Assembly (NCBI GenBank): GCA_949284175.1
Contig: CASDVE010000003.1
Span: forward strand, 124,001-188,000
Direction of reading: 5' to 3'
Source of the DNA: an uncultured Eubacteriales bacterium
GTDB taxonomy: Bacteria; Bacillota; Clostridia; Lachnospirales; Lachnospiraceae
DNA length: 64,000 nt
Positions 44,526-54,352 of this stretch are shown here, piece after piece; position 1 is the stretch's first letter; every line of letters starts with the position of its first letter. The translations under genes were made by a program, and so were the position numbers. The notes under the pieces were generated by a model, which was not told the origin of the DNA, ran no database searches, and saw only the letters and a list, made by a program, of their open reading frames with translations.

Positions 44526-44649
44526 AGAAAAAATAGGTGATAGAACGCAGGAAAGTGAAAAATTAAAGGCAGTTGCTGACTATATCACCAAAGATAATGA
44601 TAAGGATGGAATTACTGTGTTTTTAGAAACACATGGATTGCTAGAATAA
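44515..44649 (+). pseudogene. Coding-like remnant without a start codon
   Basis: Between hemL and cbiF there is an open frame from 44515 to a TAA at 44647-44649, with no ATG, GTG or TTG in a usable place. Its translation (e.g. KLKAVADYITKDNDKDGITV, then FLETHGLLE) has normal amino-acid and codon make-up for this genome, unlike random intergenic DNA. It looks like the C-terminal ~40 residues of a lost gene. I do not recognise the family. No promoter or ribosome-binding site is seen. Confidence 0.4.
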
Positions 44650-44669
44650 TAAGAAATAGAGGAAATAAC

Positions 44670-45428
44670 ATGATACGTTTTATCGGAGCGGGTCCAGGAG
44701 ATCCAGAACTTTTAACAATCAAGGGAAAAAAATATATCGATCAAGCGGATATTATTATATATGCAGGTTCTCTTGTGAATCCAGAAGTCTTAAAAGATGC
44801 AAAAAAAGGAGCGAATATCTATAATAGTGCGACTATGACATTAGAAGAAGTCATTGCTATTATGGAAGAGGGAGAGAAGAAAGGATTGCAAGTTGTTCGA
44901 GTTCATACAGGAGATCCAGCCATTTTTGGGGCTCATAGAGAGCAGATGGATCGTTTGGATGAACTAGGAATTGCATACGAAGTCATTCCAGGTGTCAGCT
45001 CTTTTCTTGCCACAGCCGCCGTATTAAAAAAAGAATACACATTGCCGGGGGTTTCCCAAACAGTTATTTTAACGAGAATGGAAGGGAGAACGCCCATGCC
45101 AGAGGGAGAGAAATTAAGAGATTTAGCAAAGCATAAAGCCACCATGATCATTTTCTTAAGCATTGGTATGATAGAAAAAATGGCAATGGAGCTTGCTTTA
45201 GAATACGGAGAGGACACACCAGTTGCTGTTGTATATAAGGCGACTTGGGATGATCAAAAAATTGTGCGTGGGACATTAAAAACTATCGCAAAACAGGTAA
45301 AGGATGAAAAGATCAAAAAGACAGCCCTTACCGTTGTGGGCGACTTTTTAGGGGATGATTATGATTTATCCTGTCTTTATGATAAACATTTTACCCATGA
45401 ATTTCGAGAAGGGGTGCAAAGACCATGA
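44670..45428 (+). CDS. cbiF: Precorrin-4 C11-methyltransferase
   Basis: A 252-residue SAM-dependent tetrapyrrole methylase of the CbiF/CobM type. It has the N-terminal GAGPGDPELLT signature, the VRVHTGDPAIFGAHREQ motif and VIPGVSSF. It methylates cobalt-precorrin-4 at C11. Its stop codon overlaps the hemA start (ATGA), so the two are translationally coupled. GAGG precedes the ATG. Confidence 0.93.
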   Translation: MIRFIGAGPGDPELLTIKGKKYIDQADIIIYAGSLVNPEVLKDAKKGANIYNSATMTLEEVIAIMEEGEKKGLQVVRVHTGDPAIFGAHREQMDRLDELGIAYEVIPGVSSFLATAAVLKKEYTLPGVSQTVILTRMEGRTPMPEGEKLRDLAKHKATMIIFLSIGMIEKMAMELALEYGEDTPVAVVYKATWDDQKIVRGTLKTIAKQVKDEKIKKTALTVVGDFLGDDYDLSCLYDKHFTHEFREGVQRP

Positions 45429-46732
45429 GCATTCAACTCTTAAGTGTCAGCCACAAGGCAGCCCCGCTCGCTATTCGCCAACTATTCGCATTTTCAAATG
45501 AGCAACAGCTTGCGATTATGAAATCTTTAAGAGAAAGCAAAATCATAAATGAAGCCATTGTGCTATCCACCTGCAATCGAACGGAGATCTATGTGTACAG
45601 CGAACTGGAAAATGAACGAAAAGTTTATGATGTTATGATACAAGTTGTGACAGAAATGGCAAAGGAAAATGAGCGATTAAAAAAACAAATTTTCACACAA
45701 CAAAAAGAGCATATACAAGAAAGTAAAGTAGAAGAAGAGTCCTATTTGGGGGATTATTATCGTTTTTACCATGGAGAAAAGGCGATTCATCATTTATTTG
45801 ATGTGACGGCAGGGCTTGATTCTATGGTGATCGGTGAAGATCAGATTTTAGGACAAGTAAAACGTGCTCATGAGTTTGCAAGAAAACATGGAATGTGTGG
45901 AACGTATTTAAATACTTTTTTCCGATATTGTGTCACTGGATCAAAACGAGTAAAGACAGAAACAGAACTATCGAAGACATCGGTATCCACAGCAACTCTT
46001 GCAGTGAAGGTATTGCAAGAACAATTGCAAACGTTAAAAGATAAAAATATTATGGTTATTGGTTCTACGGGGAAGATTGGAACGATTGTTTTAAAAAATC
46101 TCCAATCCATCGGTGGCATGAATCTCTATGTTACGATGAGAGGAATTTCTGCCACAAAAAATTTGGAGGAACAACCAAAAAATATAAAAAGTTGTCCTTG
46201 CAATCCGGACGAAGAAACTAGTTATACCATTATTCCATATGAAGAGCGATACCACTATATGGATAAGATGGATGGTGTAATCAGTGCCACAGCTAGTCCA
46301 CATTATACGATTACAAAAGGGCATTTTAAACGATATTATAAAGGAAATAAGATGGTCTTTGTGGATCTGGCAGTGCCGATGGATATTGAACATCAGATCA
46401 CGCAATTGGATGGAATTGTATGCTATCATATGGATGACTTAGAGCAATCAGCAAAAGAAAATAATGAGCGGAAAAAAGAAGAAACGGTTTATGCAAAACG
46501 CATTTTAAAGGATTACGAAACACAATTTAAAAAATGGTTTTTATTTCAGCGTTCATGGAAAGCGATTCAAGAAGTCACAGATCATTTGGAAGCAGAAGTG
46601 GAAAAAAAGGGTGTTAAAAAAGCATTGAACCAATTTTTCTATCAAGTGCGAGAAGATAGCACCCCAGAGCAACTAGAACAGTTTTTAGGAGCGGTTTTGC
46701 AATATAAAGAAAAAGAAATAGAAGAAAAATAA
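45425..46732 (+). CDS. hemA: Glutamyl-tRNA reductase
   Basis: A 435-residue NADPH-dependent enzyme that reduces glutamyl-tRNA to glutamate-1-semialdehyde, the first committed step of tetrapyrrole synthesis. The catalytic cysteine is Cys50 in LSTCNRTEIY, the same number as in E. coli. The NADPH domain carries MVIGSTGKIG, and the dimerisation helices end the protein. The start overlaps the cbiF stop by four bases. Placing hemA inside cobalamin genes suggests that most tetrapyrrole flux goes to B12. Confidence 0.95.
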   Translation: MSIQLLSVSHKAAPLAIRQLFAFSNEQQLAIMKSLRESKIINEAIVLSTCNRTEIYVYSELENERKVYDVMIQVVTEMAKENERLKKQIFTQQKEHIQESKVEEESYLGDYYRFYHGEKAIHHLFDVTAGLDSMVIGEDQILGQVKRAHEFARKHGMCGTYLNTFFRYCVTGSKRVKTETELSKTSVSTATLAVKVLQEQLQTLKDKNIMVIGSTGKIGTIVLKNLQSIGGMNLYVTMRGISATKNLEEQPKNIKSCPCNPDEETSYTIIPYEERYHYMDKMDGVISATASPHYTITKGHFKRYYKGNKMVFVDLAVPMDIEHQITQLDGIVCYHMDDLEQSAKENNERKKEETVYAKRILKDYETQFKKWFLFQRSWKAIQEVTDHLEAEVEKKGVKKALNQFFYQVREDSTPEQLEQFLGAVLQYKEKEIEEK

Positions 46733-46754
46733 AAAGTAGTACGAGGAATTGAAT

Positions 46755-47516
46755 ATGAAACATACCTTATATATCGTAGGCTTTGGTCCGGGAAGTTATG
46801 AGCATATGACGCAAAAAGCCATTGATGTGATGAAAACAGTGGATGAAATTGTAGGATACACAACTTATGTTAATCTTGTAAAAGAATACTTTCCAGAGCA
46901 AAATTATATGACCACACCAATGAGAAAAGAAGCAGAGCGTTGTCTTTTCGCCATTGAACAGGTGGAGGAAGGAAAAGATGTTGCACTTATTAGCAGTGGA
47001 GATAGCGGTGTTTATGGAATGGCGGGAATTGCATTGCAACTGGTACAGGAGAGAAAGTCGGATATTCATGTGGAAGTAGTTCCGGGAGTGACAGCTTCTA
47101 GTGCATCTGCCTCTGTTCTTGGAGCACCTCTTATGCACGATTTTGCTACAATCAGTTTAAGTGACTTAATGACCCCACTCGACCTGATTATGAAGCGTGT
47201 GGAATGCTGTGCTATGGGGGATATGATTCTTTGTTTTTATAATCCAAGAAGTAAGAAGAGAAATGATTATATCATAAAAGCCGTTGAGAAAATTTTACTT
47301 TATCAAAAGGAATCCGTTCCAGTTGGAATTGTTCGCCATGCAGGAAGACAAGAAGAAGAGAGTTTTTTAACGACTTTAGGAGAATTGAAGGATTTTGAAA
47401 ACTGGGAAGAAGAAAAAAAGAATAAACTTGATATGTTTAGCATGGTAATCGTTGGAAATTCTTCAACTTATGTAAAGGATGGAAAAATGATTACACCAAG
47501 GGGATATCAAATTTAA
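46755..47516 (+). CDS. cbiH: Precorrin-3B C17-methyltransferase CbiH
   Basis: A 253-residue methylase that performs C17 methylation and ring contraction of cobalt-precorrin-3. Family marks are VGFGPGSYEHMT, the SSGDSGVYGMAG motif and VPGVTASSASASVLGAPL, then FYNPRSKKR. I chose ATG 46755 because GAGG lies eight bases upstream; TTG at 46749 is within that spacing. It sits 22 bases after hemA and 18 bases before the fusion gene, so all are one operon. Confidence 0.93.
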   Translation: MKHTLYIVGFGPGSYEHMTQKAIDVMKTVDEIVGYTTYVNLVKEYFPEQNYMTTPMRKEAERCLFAIEQVEEGKDVALISSGDSGVYGMAGIALQLVQERKSDIHVEVVPGVTASSASASVLGAPLMHDFATISLSDLMTPLDLIMKRVECCAMGDMILCFYNPRSKKRNDYIIKAVEKILLYQKESVPVGIVRHAGRQEEESFLTTLGELKDFENWEEEKKNKLDMFSMVIVGNSSTYVKDGKMITPRGYQI

Positions 47517-47534
47517 GTGATTAGGAGAATCGCG

Positions 47535-49961
47535 ATGAAACAAAAAATAAAAGTTGGAACAAGACAGAGCAAGCTGGCTTTGATTCAAACAAATCTTGTT
47601 GTAGAAAAGTTAAAAAAAGCGTGGCCAGAGATGACAATAGAAGTGGTTCCTATGAGTACAAAAGGGGATCAGATTTTAAATCGTTCCCTTGCCTCTTTTG
47701 GTGGAAAAGGTGTATTCACAAAGGAGCTGGAAATCGCTCTGTTAGACGGAACTATTGATTTGGCTGTGCATAGTGCAAAAGATATGCCAATGGAATTTCC
47801 AAAAGGGCTTATGCTTGGTGCGGTACTGGAAAGGGAAGATCCAGCAGATATTCTTGTTACAATGGATGGGACAAAAATTTCTGATATGAAAGCTGGAAGT
47901 ATTATCGGAACAAGCAGTTTAAGAAGAGAGTTGCAAATAAAAAAACTAAATCCTAATGTGAAGATTCAAGTATTAAGAGGAAATGTTTTAACAAGGCTTT
48001 CTAAGCTAGAGGATGGAGAGTATGATGGAATCATTTTAGCATCGGCAGGATTAAAGCGATTGGACATCGAAGAGTATCCAAAGACGAAGTATCATATGGA
48101 GCGTCTGTTATCGGATACCTTTTTACCAGCCCCTGGACAGGGAATTTTAGCTGTTGAGTGCAGAGAAGGGGATGAAGAAGTTAGAACTTTATTAAATGCC
48201 ATTCATTCTTCTGATGGAGCGGAAATGCTTGATGCAGAACGGAGTTTTCTAAGCATTTTAAATGGTGGATGCAATGCTCCAGCAGGTGCGTATTGTAGAA
48301 GAGAAAATGGCATGCTTGTAATGGATGGAATGTATGCAAAAGATGGCGTTCATCCAAAGTATAAAAAAATTAGAATGGAACAGCAAAGACAAATAGAAAC
48401 CTCAGAACAATTAGGAGCTGAGTTGGCAAAACAGTTGAACATTGGTAAAGTGTATTTAATTGGTGCTGGCCCTGGGGATGAACGATTGCTTACGATTCGA
48501 GCAAAAGAATTGATAAAAAAGGCGGATGTTATCGTATATGACAATCTGATTTCGCCATCTATTTTACAGGATACAAAAAAAGAGTCTGAATGGATTTATG
48601 CAGGAAAACGTTCTAGTAATCACCATTTGCCACAGAAAGAAACGAACCAAATACTCTGGCAAAAAGCAAAAGAAGGTAAGATGGTTGTAAGATTAAAAGG
48701 CGGAGATCCTTTTATTTTTGGTCGCGGTGGAGAAGAGGCACTGGAATTATTAGAACAGGGCGTGAATTTTGAAATCGTTCCGGGGATTTCATCTTGTTAT
48801 AGTGTGCCAGCCTATGCAGGAATACCTGTTACGGATCGAAGATATGCGTCTTCTTTTCATGTGATTACAGGACATGAGCAAGAGGGAAGAGATTCGGAGC
48901 GGGTGAATTATGAAGTGTTGGCAAAGGAAGAGGGAACTTTGATCTTTCTTATGGGTGTAAAACAGCTAGATTCTATTTGCTCTAAACTGATAGCATATGG
49001 AAAAAGTAAGGATACAGAAGTGGCGATTATTTCAAAAGGCACGACAAGAGAGCAGAACGTCCTTGTTGGAACACTAAACACTCTTCCTTTGCTTGCAAAA
49101 GAACAAGGAGTGGAAACACCAGCCATTATTGTGGTAGGACATGTGGTGTCCTTTGCAAAACAGCTTTCTTGGTTTGATGGAAATGCACATTTTAAAAAGC
49201 GGGTTCTTCTAACGGGAACTGATACATGGATTGCCAGTGCAAAACAAAAAGTGGAGAAATTTGGAGCAAAGGCAATTCCTTTTAGTTTGATCGCGGTGGA
49301 AAAGGAACAAGCCGGAATGGAACTGATCAAAAAGGGACTTCCTACATTTGATTGGATTGTGTTTACAAGTAGGAATGGAGTTGATCTTTTCTTTGATAGC
49401 TTGAAAGAATTTGGAAAAGACATCAGAGAGTTAGCGAAGTATAAGTTTGCAGTGATTGGAAGTGGAACAGCCGATGCCTTGCTTTCTCATGGGATTCATG
49501 CGGACTTTATACCACAACAGTTTTCTAGCATGGATATGGCAAAGGAATGGATTCCTACGCTAAAAAAAGAAGAGAGTGTGTTACTACTTCGTGCCAAAGA
49601 AGGAAGTCAAGAACTGGCAAAAGTATTGCAAGAAGCAGGCATTCGCTATGAAGATGTGCCACTTTATCATATTGTTGCACAAGAAAAGAAAAAAGAAGAG
49701 TTGAATCGCCTGATTAAACATGTGGATTATGTGGTGCTTGCCAGCGGTTCTGTTGCAAAAGTTTTTGCCGGGATGACAAAAGAGAGCAGAAAAAGCCAAG
49801 AAGAACAACCATACCAATTGCTTTCCATTGGACCTGTGACAACGAAAGTCGCAAAAGAATGGGGACTTCATGTCGATAAGACAGCAAATCAGTATTGCAT
49901 GGAAGGAATCCTTGAGCTATTAAGAGAAGAACAAAGGGGAAAGGATCAACGGGAAGAATGA
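47535..49961 (+). CDS. hemC-cobA-hemD: HemC-CobA-HemD triple fusion
   Basis: An 808-residue protein joining three successive activities. Residues 1-300 are porphobilinogen deaminase, with VGTRQSKLALIQT and the dipyrromethane-cofactor cysteine at Cys246 (GGCNAPAG). Residues 306-545 are uroporphyrinogen-III C-methyltransferase (VYLIGAGPGDERLLT, VVRLKGGDPFIFGRGGEE). Residues ~555-800 are uroporphyrinogen-III synthase (RVLLTGTDTW, IVFTSRNGVDLFF). It would take porphobilinogen to precorrin-2 in one polypeptide. The start is ATG 47535 after TAGGAGA; GTG 47517 overlaps that site. The stop overlaps cobS (ATGA). Confidence 0.94.
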   Translation: MKQKIKVGTRQSKLALIQTNLVVEKLKKAWPEMTIEVVPMSTKGDQILNRSLASFGGKGVFTKELEIALLDGTIDLAVHSAKDMPMEFPKGLMLGAVLEREDPADILVTMDGTKISDMKAGSIIGTSSLRRELQIKKLNPNVKIQVLRGNVLTRLSKLEDGEYDGIILASAGLKRLDIEEYPKTKYHMERLLSDTFLPAPGQGILAVECREGDEEVRTLLNAIHSSDGAEMLDAERSFLSILNGGCNAPAGAYCRRENGMLVMDGMYAKDGVHPKYKKIRMEQQRQIETSEQLGAELAKQLNIGKVYLIGAGPGDERLLTIRAKELIKKADVIVYDNLISPSILQDTKKESEWIYAGKRSSNHHLPQKETNQILWQKAKEGKMVVRLKGGDPFIFGRGGEEALELLEQGVNFEIVPGISSCYSVPAYAGIPVTDRRYASSFHVITGHEQEGRDSERVNYEVLAKEEGTLIFLMGVKQLDSICSKLIAYGKSKDTEVAIISKGTTREQNVLVGTLNTLPLLAKEQGVETPAIIVVGHVVSFAKQLSWFDGNAHFKKRVLLTGTDTWIASAKQKVEKFGAKAIPFSLIAVEKEQAGMELIKKGLPTFDWIVFTSRNGVDLFFDSLKEFGKDIRELAKYKFAVIGSGTADALLSHGIHADFIPQQFSSMDMAKEWIPTLKKEESVLLLRAKEGSQELAKVLQEAGIRYEDVPLYHIVAQEKKKEELNRLIKHVDYVVLASGSVAKVFAGMTKESRKSQEEQPYQLLSIGPVTTKVAKEWGLHVDKTANQYCMEGILELLREEQRGKDQREE

Positions 49962-50740
49962 GGCGATTTTTGATTACGCTGGGATTTATGACAAGAATCC
50001 CAGTCAGTCAAACGTTGGAATATCGAGAAGGCGATTTGGAAAAGGGAATTGTATGGTTTCCCATCATTGGTCTATTGTTAGGTGCGATTGCCGCCATTTT
50101 ATACGGATTTTTTTCTGTTTTTTTGCCAAAAGAATTGGCGGTGATTCTTGCAATTTTAACCAATTTGTGTTTAACAGGAGCGTTTCATCTTGATGGACTT
50201 TGCGATACTGTGGATGGAATCTATTCTGCAAGAACAAAAGAGAGAATGCTAGAGATTATGAAAGATAGTCATATAGGAACTAACGGTGTGGTTGCCCTAG
50301 TGCTAGATCTAGCATGGAAATATATTGGTATTTATTATAGTAGAGTGCCAATGCTTACGATCTTGTTACTGCCGGTTGCCGGTAAAATGATACAGGGTAT
50401 ATTAGGATATAAGGCAAAGTATCCAAGAAAAGAAGGGCTTGGTCTATTTGTTGGAACGGTGACAAGAGGTAGGATATGGATATGCTATGGTATTGGAGTT
50501 ATGTTTTTAAGCGTAGGAATGAGCGTTATGCAGGGCGTTCAGGCAAGAACAACGGCTCACCTGCTATATGGCGGAGTTTTGGGAATTGGAATTTCTTTGG
50601 TGCTTTTGCTATTTGCAATCTGGTTTCGAAAATATATCGAGAAAAAAATTGATGGAATCACAGGGGATGTTATGGGAGCTGGTTCCGAACTTAGTGAAAT
50701 GGTGTTTTTATTATTGCTCAATATAAATGGGATATTATAA
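49958..50740 (+). CDS. cobS: Adenosylcobinamide-GDP ribazoletransferase CobS
   Basis: A 260-residue membrane protein with about six hydrophobic segments that joins adenosylcobinamide-GDP and alpha-ribazole, the last step of cobalamin assembly. The conserved acidic motif GAFHLDGLCDTVDG is present, as is GITGDVMGAGSELSE. It overlaps the upstream fusion gene by four bases and stands 21 bases before cobT, its functional partner. Confidence 0.95.
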   Translation: MRRFLITLGFMTRIPVSQTLEYREGDLEKGIVWFPIIGLLLGAIAAILYGFFSVFLPKELAVILAILTNLCLTGAFHLDGLCDTVDGIYSARTKERMLEIMKDSHIGTNGVVALVLDLAWKYIGIYYSRVPMLTILLLPVAGKMIQGILGYKAKYPRKEGLGLFVGTVTRGRIWICYGIGVMFLSVGMSVMQGVQARTTAHLLYGGVLGIGISLVLLLFAIWFRKYIEKKIDGITGDVMGAGSELSEMVFLLLLNINGIL

Positions 50741-50761
50741 GGGTGTGAGAAAGAAGGAACA

Positions 50762-51844
50762 ATGAAAGAGATAGGATATTATGAACAGCAACTAAATACA
50801 ATGATCACATTGGTAGAGCCACTTGGTGAAGCCGAAATGGAAGAAGTAAGAGCACGTTGGGATACGTTATGTAAACCGCTAAAAAGTCTTGGAAAACTAG
50901 AAGATATGGTGATTCGGCTTGGTGGGATCAGACATTCTAGTAATCCAAAAATTCGGAAAAAAGCGGTCATTATTATGGCAGGAGATAACGGAATTGTAGA
51001 AGAGGGAATTTCTCAAACAGGACAAGAGGTTACCTGTTCTGTCATAGAAAGCATGACAAAAAATGGGTCAGCCGTATGTGTGATGGCACAGTTAAGTAAA
51101 GCGGATGTTGTTCCAGTGGATATTGGCATGGCCATTGATCCAGTGGGAGAGGGCATTGTGAGAAAAAAAGTGAGTTATGGTACTAAGAATTTTAGAAAAG
51201 AACCGGCTATGACAAGGGAAGAATGTGCCAATGCCATCTTAAATGGAATTGAAACGGTAAAAGAGCTGGTTCAAAAAGGATATGACACCTTTGCCATTGG
51301 AGAGATGGGAATAGGCAATACAACAACGAGCAGTGCCATTTGTACAGCATATTTTGGATGTGAAGCAAAAGAAGTAACTGGTAGGGGGGCAGGGCTGTCA
51401 ACAAAAGCCTATGAGAAAAAGATCGCTTTGATTGATGAAGCAGTTGCACTTCATCAGCCAGATAAAGAAGATGTGCTAGATCTCCTTTCAAAAGTAGGAG
51501 GACTTGAAATTGCCGGTATGGCAGGATGTTTTATCGGGGCTTCTCTTTATCGAAAACCGATCATTATGGATGGTTTTATTTCTTCTGTATCCGCCTTGCT
51601 CGCCATTTCCCTTTGTCCGCTATGCAAAGAATACATATTCCCTTCCCACTGTTCAAAAGAGCCAGCTGGAAAGCGAGTGCTAGATGAGATAGGCTTAGAA
51701 CCATACTTTGTGCTTGATATGTGCATGGGAGAAGGAACAGGAGCGGTGATGGGATTTTCTGTTTTAGATTATGCCTTAGCTTGCTATCAAAAAATACCGA
51801 GATTTGAAGAAAATAAAATTGAAAAGTACGTGCCACTACAATAA
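50762..51844 (+). CDS. cobT: Nicotinate-nucleotide--dimethylbenzimidazole phosphoribosyltransferase CobT
   Basis: A 360-residue enzyme that activates the lower-ligand base by transferring phosphoribose from nicotinate mononucleotide. Conserved parts are IIMAGDNGIVEEGISQTGQ, the substrate motif GEMGIGNTTTSSAI, and the catalytic-glutamate region SHCSKEPAGKRVL. AAGGA precedes the ATG. It closes the cobalamin run on the plus strand; the next gene belongs to a different, defence-like cassette. Confidence 0.95.
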   Translation: MKEIGYYEQQLNTMITLVEPLGEAEMEEVRARWDTLCKPLKSLGKLEDMVIRLGGIRHSSNPKIRKKAVIIMAGDNGIVEEGISQTGQEVTCSVIESMTKNGSAVCVMAQLSKADVVPVDIGMAIDPVGEGIVRKKVSYGTKNFRKEPAMTREECANAILNGIETVKELVQKGYDTFAIGEMGIGNTTTSSAICTAYFGCEAKEVTGRGAGLSTKAYEKKIALIDEAVALHQPDKEDVLDLLSKVGGLEIAGMAGCFIGASLYRKPIIMDGFISSVSALLAISLCPLCKEYIFPSHCSKEPAGKRVLDEIGLEPYFVLDMCMGEGTGAVMGFSVLDYALACYQKIPRFEENKIEKYVPLQ

Positions 51845-52069
51845 AGGAAGAAAAATGATTCATGAACTAGGGTTGTGATATAAGGAGTATTAGCGAGCAA
51901 AAGTAAGTGAATCCTATTTATTAAGAGAGATACATGATGATTATGAACGAAGCTCATGATATAAGGAAGATAATGTGATGAGTAGGAAGTATTTTATAAA
52001 TGCAATAAGATGATGTGTGATGTCTATAATAGAATAGAAATATAAAAAGAATTGTGAGGTGGATAATTT

Positions 52070-53239
52070 ATGGCAAAAGAATCTGCTTTTGAAGATTTAT
52101 TCAATAAAATGCAAAAAATTGAATTGGAAGAAAATGGAATTGAATGTGAAGAAAATATGGATGAATCATTAGAGGAAGAAACAGAGGCTTACAAGGAAGA
52201 CTACATTGAAAATATAAGGATTGATCAAAAGATTTTATCTTTATTTCAAGTGTGTAGGTGGATTCAGAATAAAGAACTAGAATTACGGCCAGATTTTCAG
52301 AGAAATATTGTTTGGACATTAGAAAAAAGATCATTACTCATTGAATCATTAATGTTAAAAATTCCAATTCCATCTTTTTATTTTGATCAGGATAAAGATG
52401 AGAAAAAGACAGTAATTGACGGCTTACAAAGATTATCCGCCATCTATGATTTTATAAATGATGAATTTAGTTTAAAAGGTATTAGTTATTTAAAAGACTG
52501 TGAAGGAAAAGTTTTTTCACAACTTGAAAGAAAATATAGAAGAAGAATTGAGGATACACAATTTACGATTTATATTTTAGATCAGCAGTGTCCGGACATG
52601 GTGAAATTTGATGTGTTTCGGCGTGTCAATACAGGTGGAGTGCAGTTGAACGATCAAGAGATCCGAAATGTATTAGCAACAAAAGAAACAAGAGCTTTAT
52701 TAAAAGCAATGGCACAGTCAGAAGAATTTTTATTGGCAACCCATGAAAAAATTAGTCCTATTCGGATGTTAGATCAAGAACTATGTTTGAGATTCCTTGC
52801 GTTTGTATTTCGATATGATACAAAAGAGGGATATACAAAAAAGAATGGCACATTGACTAAAATGTTGGATTCCACTATTTTACAGTTAAATGATTCAAGT
52901 GAAACAATAAGAAAAGAATGGCTAGATGCTTTTAAGACAAGTATGAGAAAGTGTTATGCCTTGTTTGGAGAAGATGCTTTTATAAAAGTAAAGGAGAGAA
53001 GAGTTGTCAATCGGGCTTTATTTATAGCGTTTAGTCTTAAAATTACTGAAAGAAATTTTAAGAAAAATTTGAAAGATGAGAGGTTACAAGAAAAGAGTGA
53101 AAAGGCAAAAAGGGTATTAGAACATTTATTAGAGGAAGAGAGATATTATAATGCGTTCACTTCCTCTACCAGTTCTCAAGAAAATATAAAACGCCAATTT
53201 GAATTAGCACAGAAAGTATTGGAGGCCATTGATGATTAA
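52070..53239 (+). CDS. DUF262 domain protein, first gene of a candidate defence cassette
   Basis: A 389-residue soluble protein. Residues ~50-160 are a DUF262 (ParB-like nucleotide-hydrolase) domain, with LRPDFQRNIVW (Arg73 onward) and the key motif DGLQRLSAI (Asp117 onward), then RRVNTGGVQLNDQEI. The first 40 residues are acidic. The C-terminal half is helical and has no HNH or other nuclease motif that I can see. A weak GTGAGG site precedes the ATG. The stop overlaps the ATPase start by eight bases. DUF262 proteins occur in type IV restriction (GmrSD) and other anti-phage systems. Confidence 0.85.
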   Translation: MAKESAFEDLFNKMQKIELEENGIECEENMDESLEEETEAYKEDYIENIRIDQKILSLFQVCRWIQNKELELRPDFQRNIVWTLEKRSLLIESLMLKIPIPSFYFDQDKDEKKTVIDGLQRLSAIYDFINDEFSLKGISYLKDCEGKVFSQLERKYRRRIEDTQFTIYILDQQCPDMVKFDVFRRVNTGGVQLNDQEIRNVLATKETRALLKAMAQSEEFLLATHEKISPIRMLDQELCLRFLAFVFRYDTKEGYTKKNGTLTKMLDSTILQLNDSSETIRKEWLDAFKTSMRKCYALFGEDAFIKVKERRVVNRALFIAFSLKITERNFKKNLKDERLQEKSEKAKRVLEHLLEEERYYNAFTSSTSSQENIKRQFELAQKVLEAIDD

Positions 53240-54344
53240 AAAAATAAAATTAAAAAATTTTAAATGCTTTATAGAACAGGATATTCCAGTGGATCGTTTT
53301 ACAATTTTAGCAGGAGCCAATGCTTCAGGAAAATCAAGCATTGTGCAATCCATTTTATTGGCAAAAGAAACATCGGAGTCGTTAAAATACCATGATGGAG
53401 TGGCAAAAGAAACTTTTGTTGATGTTGCAAAATTATTTAGTAAGGGAATTGGAACACCAAAAGCATTGATTGCAAATGATGGGGATGATAATGAAGAATA
53501 TGATTTTTCTATTACGATTATTGGAAATGAAGAACAGGAATATCAATATGTAGTTGAACCAGAGAATCCATTGAATTTAAAATTATATTATTCAAAAGAG
53601 ATAAAAGAAGTGGAAGAGATGCCCAATATTGCGTATCTAAATGCTGAGAGAATTGGACCAAGACTTGTATATCACGCAGGAGGAGAGGAGAAAATTCTCC
53701 CGGATGGTAGCAACAGTGCCTATTTGATTGCACGAGCAGAAATAGTACAAAAAAAGGTTCCAGATGCTCTAATTTTAGAAAATGGCACAGGTTCTTTTCA
53801 AAAACAAGTAGAAGCGTGGTTAAGTGCGATTCTTGGTGAAGTCCGTTTAGTTGTAACGGTGGATCAAATACGAGCACAAGCAGAAGTTCGAGTGGAGAAT
53901 GAAGTATCAAAAGATTTAGTGGTACCAACGATGACAGGATTTGGAATTAGTTATATTTTACCAATTGTAGTTGCAGGATTATGGTGTGCATGTGAAAAAA
54001 ATACAATGCTGATTATTGAGAATCCAGAAGCTCATTTACATCCAGAAGCACAAAGTCAGATTGGTAAATTTTTAGCAATTTTATCAAAAGCAGGAGTACA
54101 AGTCCTTGTAGAAACCCATAGTGAACATATTATTGATGGAGCTAGAGTTCAAATGGCTTACATGGAAAGTACAGAGCAGATGAAAGTGATATTTACAAAG
54201 GTAGAAGATGGAAAAATTAAACTTATAGAGATAGGGGTAGATGAGGCAGGGAATTTAAGTGATTGGCCAGCAGGTTTTTTTGATCAAAAATCAATGGATT
54301 TACGTAAATTATTTGAATTAAAAAGAACCAAAAGAGTGCATTAG
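53232..54344 (+). CDS. AAA ATPase with DUF3696-type C-terminus
   Basis: A 370-residue SMC/OLD-like AAA ATPase. Walker A is GANASGKSS (28-36), the Walker B run is MLIIENPEAHLHP (from Met259, catalytic Glu263), and the switch histidine is His296 in VETHSEHIIDG. The C-terminus DEAGNLSDWPAGFFDQ is the DUF3696 signature. There is no Toprim domain. ATG 53232 follows GGAGG at six bases and lies inside the DUF262 gene, and the stop overlaps the ribosome-binding site of the third gene, so all three are translated together. It is likely the sensor or motor of the cassette. Confidence 0.87.
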   Translation: MIKKIKLKNFKCFIEQDIPVDRFTILAGANASGKSSIVQSILLAKETSESLKYHDGVAKETFVDVAKLFSKGIGTPKALIANDGDDNEEYDFSITIIGNEEQEYQYVVEPENPLNLKLYYSKEIKEVEEMPNIAYLNAERIGPRLVYHAGGEEKILPDGSNSAYLIARAEIVQKKVPDALILENGTGSFQKQVEAWLSAILGEVRLVVTVDQIRAQAEVRVENEVSKDLVVPTMTGFGISYILPIVVAGLWCACEKNTMLIIENPEAHLHPEAQSQIGKFLAILSKAGVQVLVETHSEHIIDGARVQMAYMESTEQMKVIFTKVEDGKIKLIEIGVDEAGNLSDWPAGFFDQKSMDLRKLFELKRTKRVH

Positions 54345-54352
54345 GAGAAGGT

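Noticed and set aside
52070-54344. Reading the DUF262/ATPase pair as a GmrSD restriction system
   Set aside because: GmrSD joins DUF262 to a DUF1524 HNH nuclease. No HNH motif is seen here, and the partner is an ATPase, so that name does not fit.
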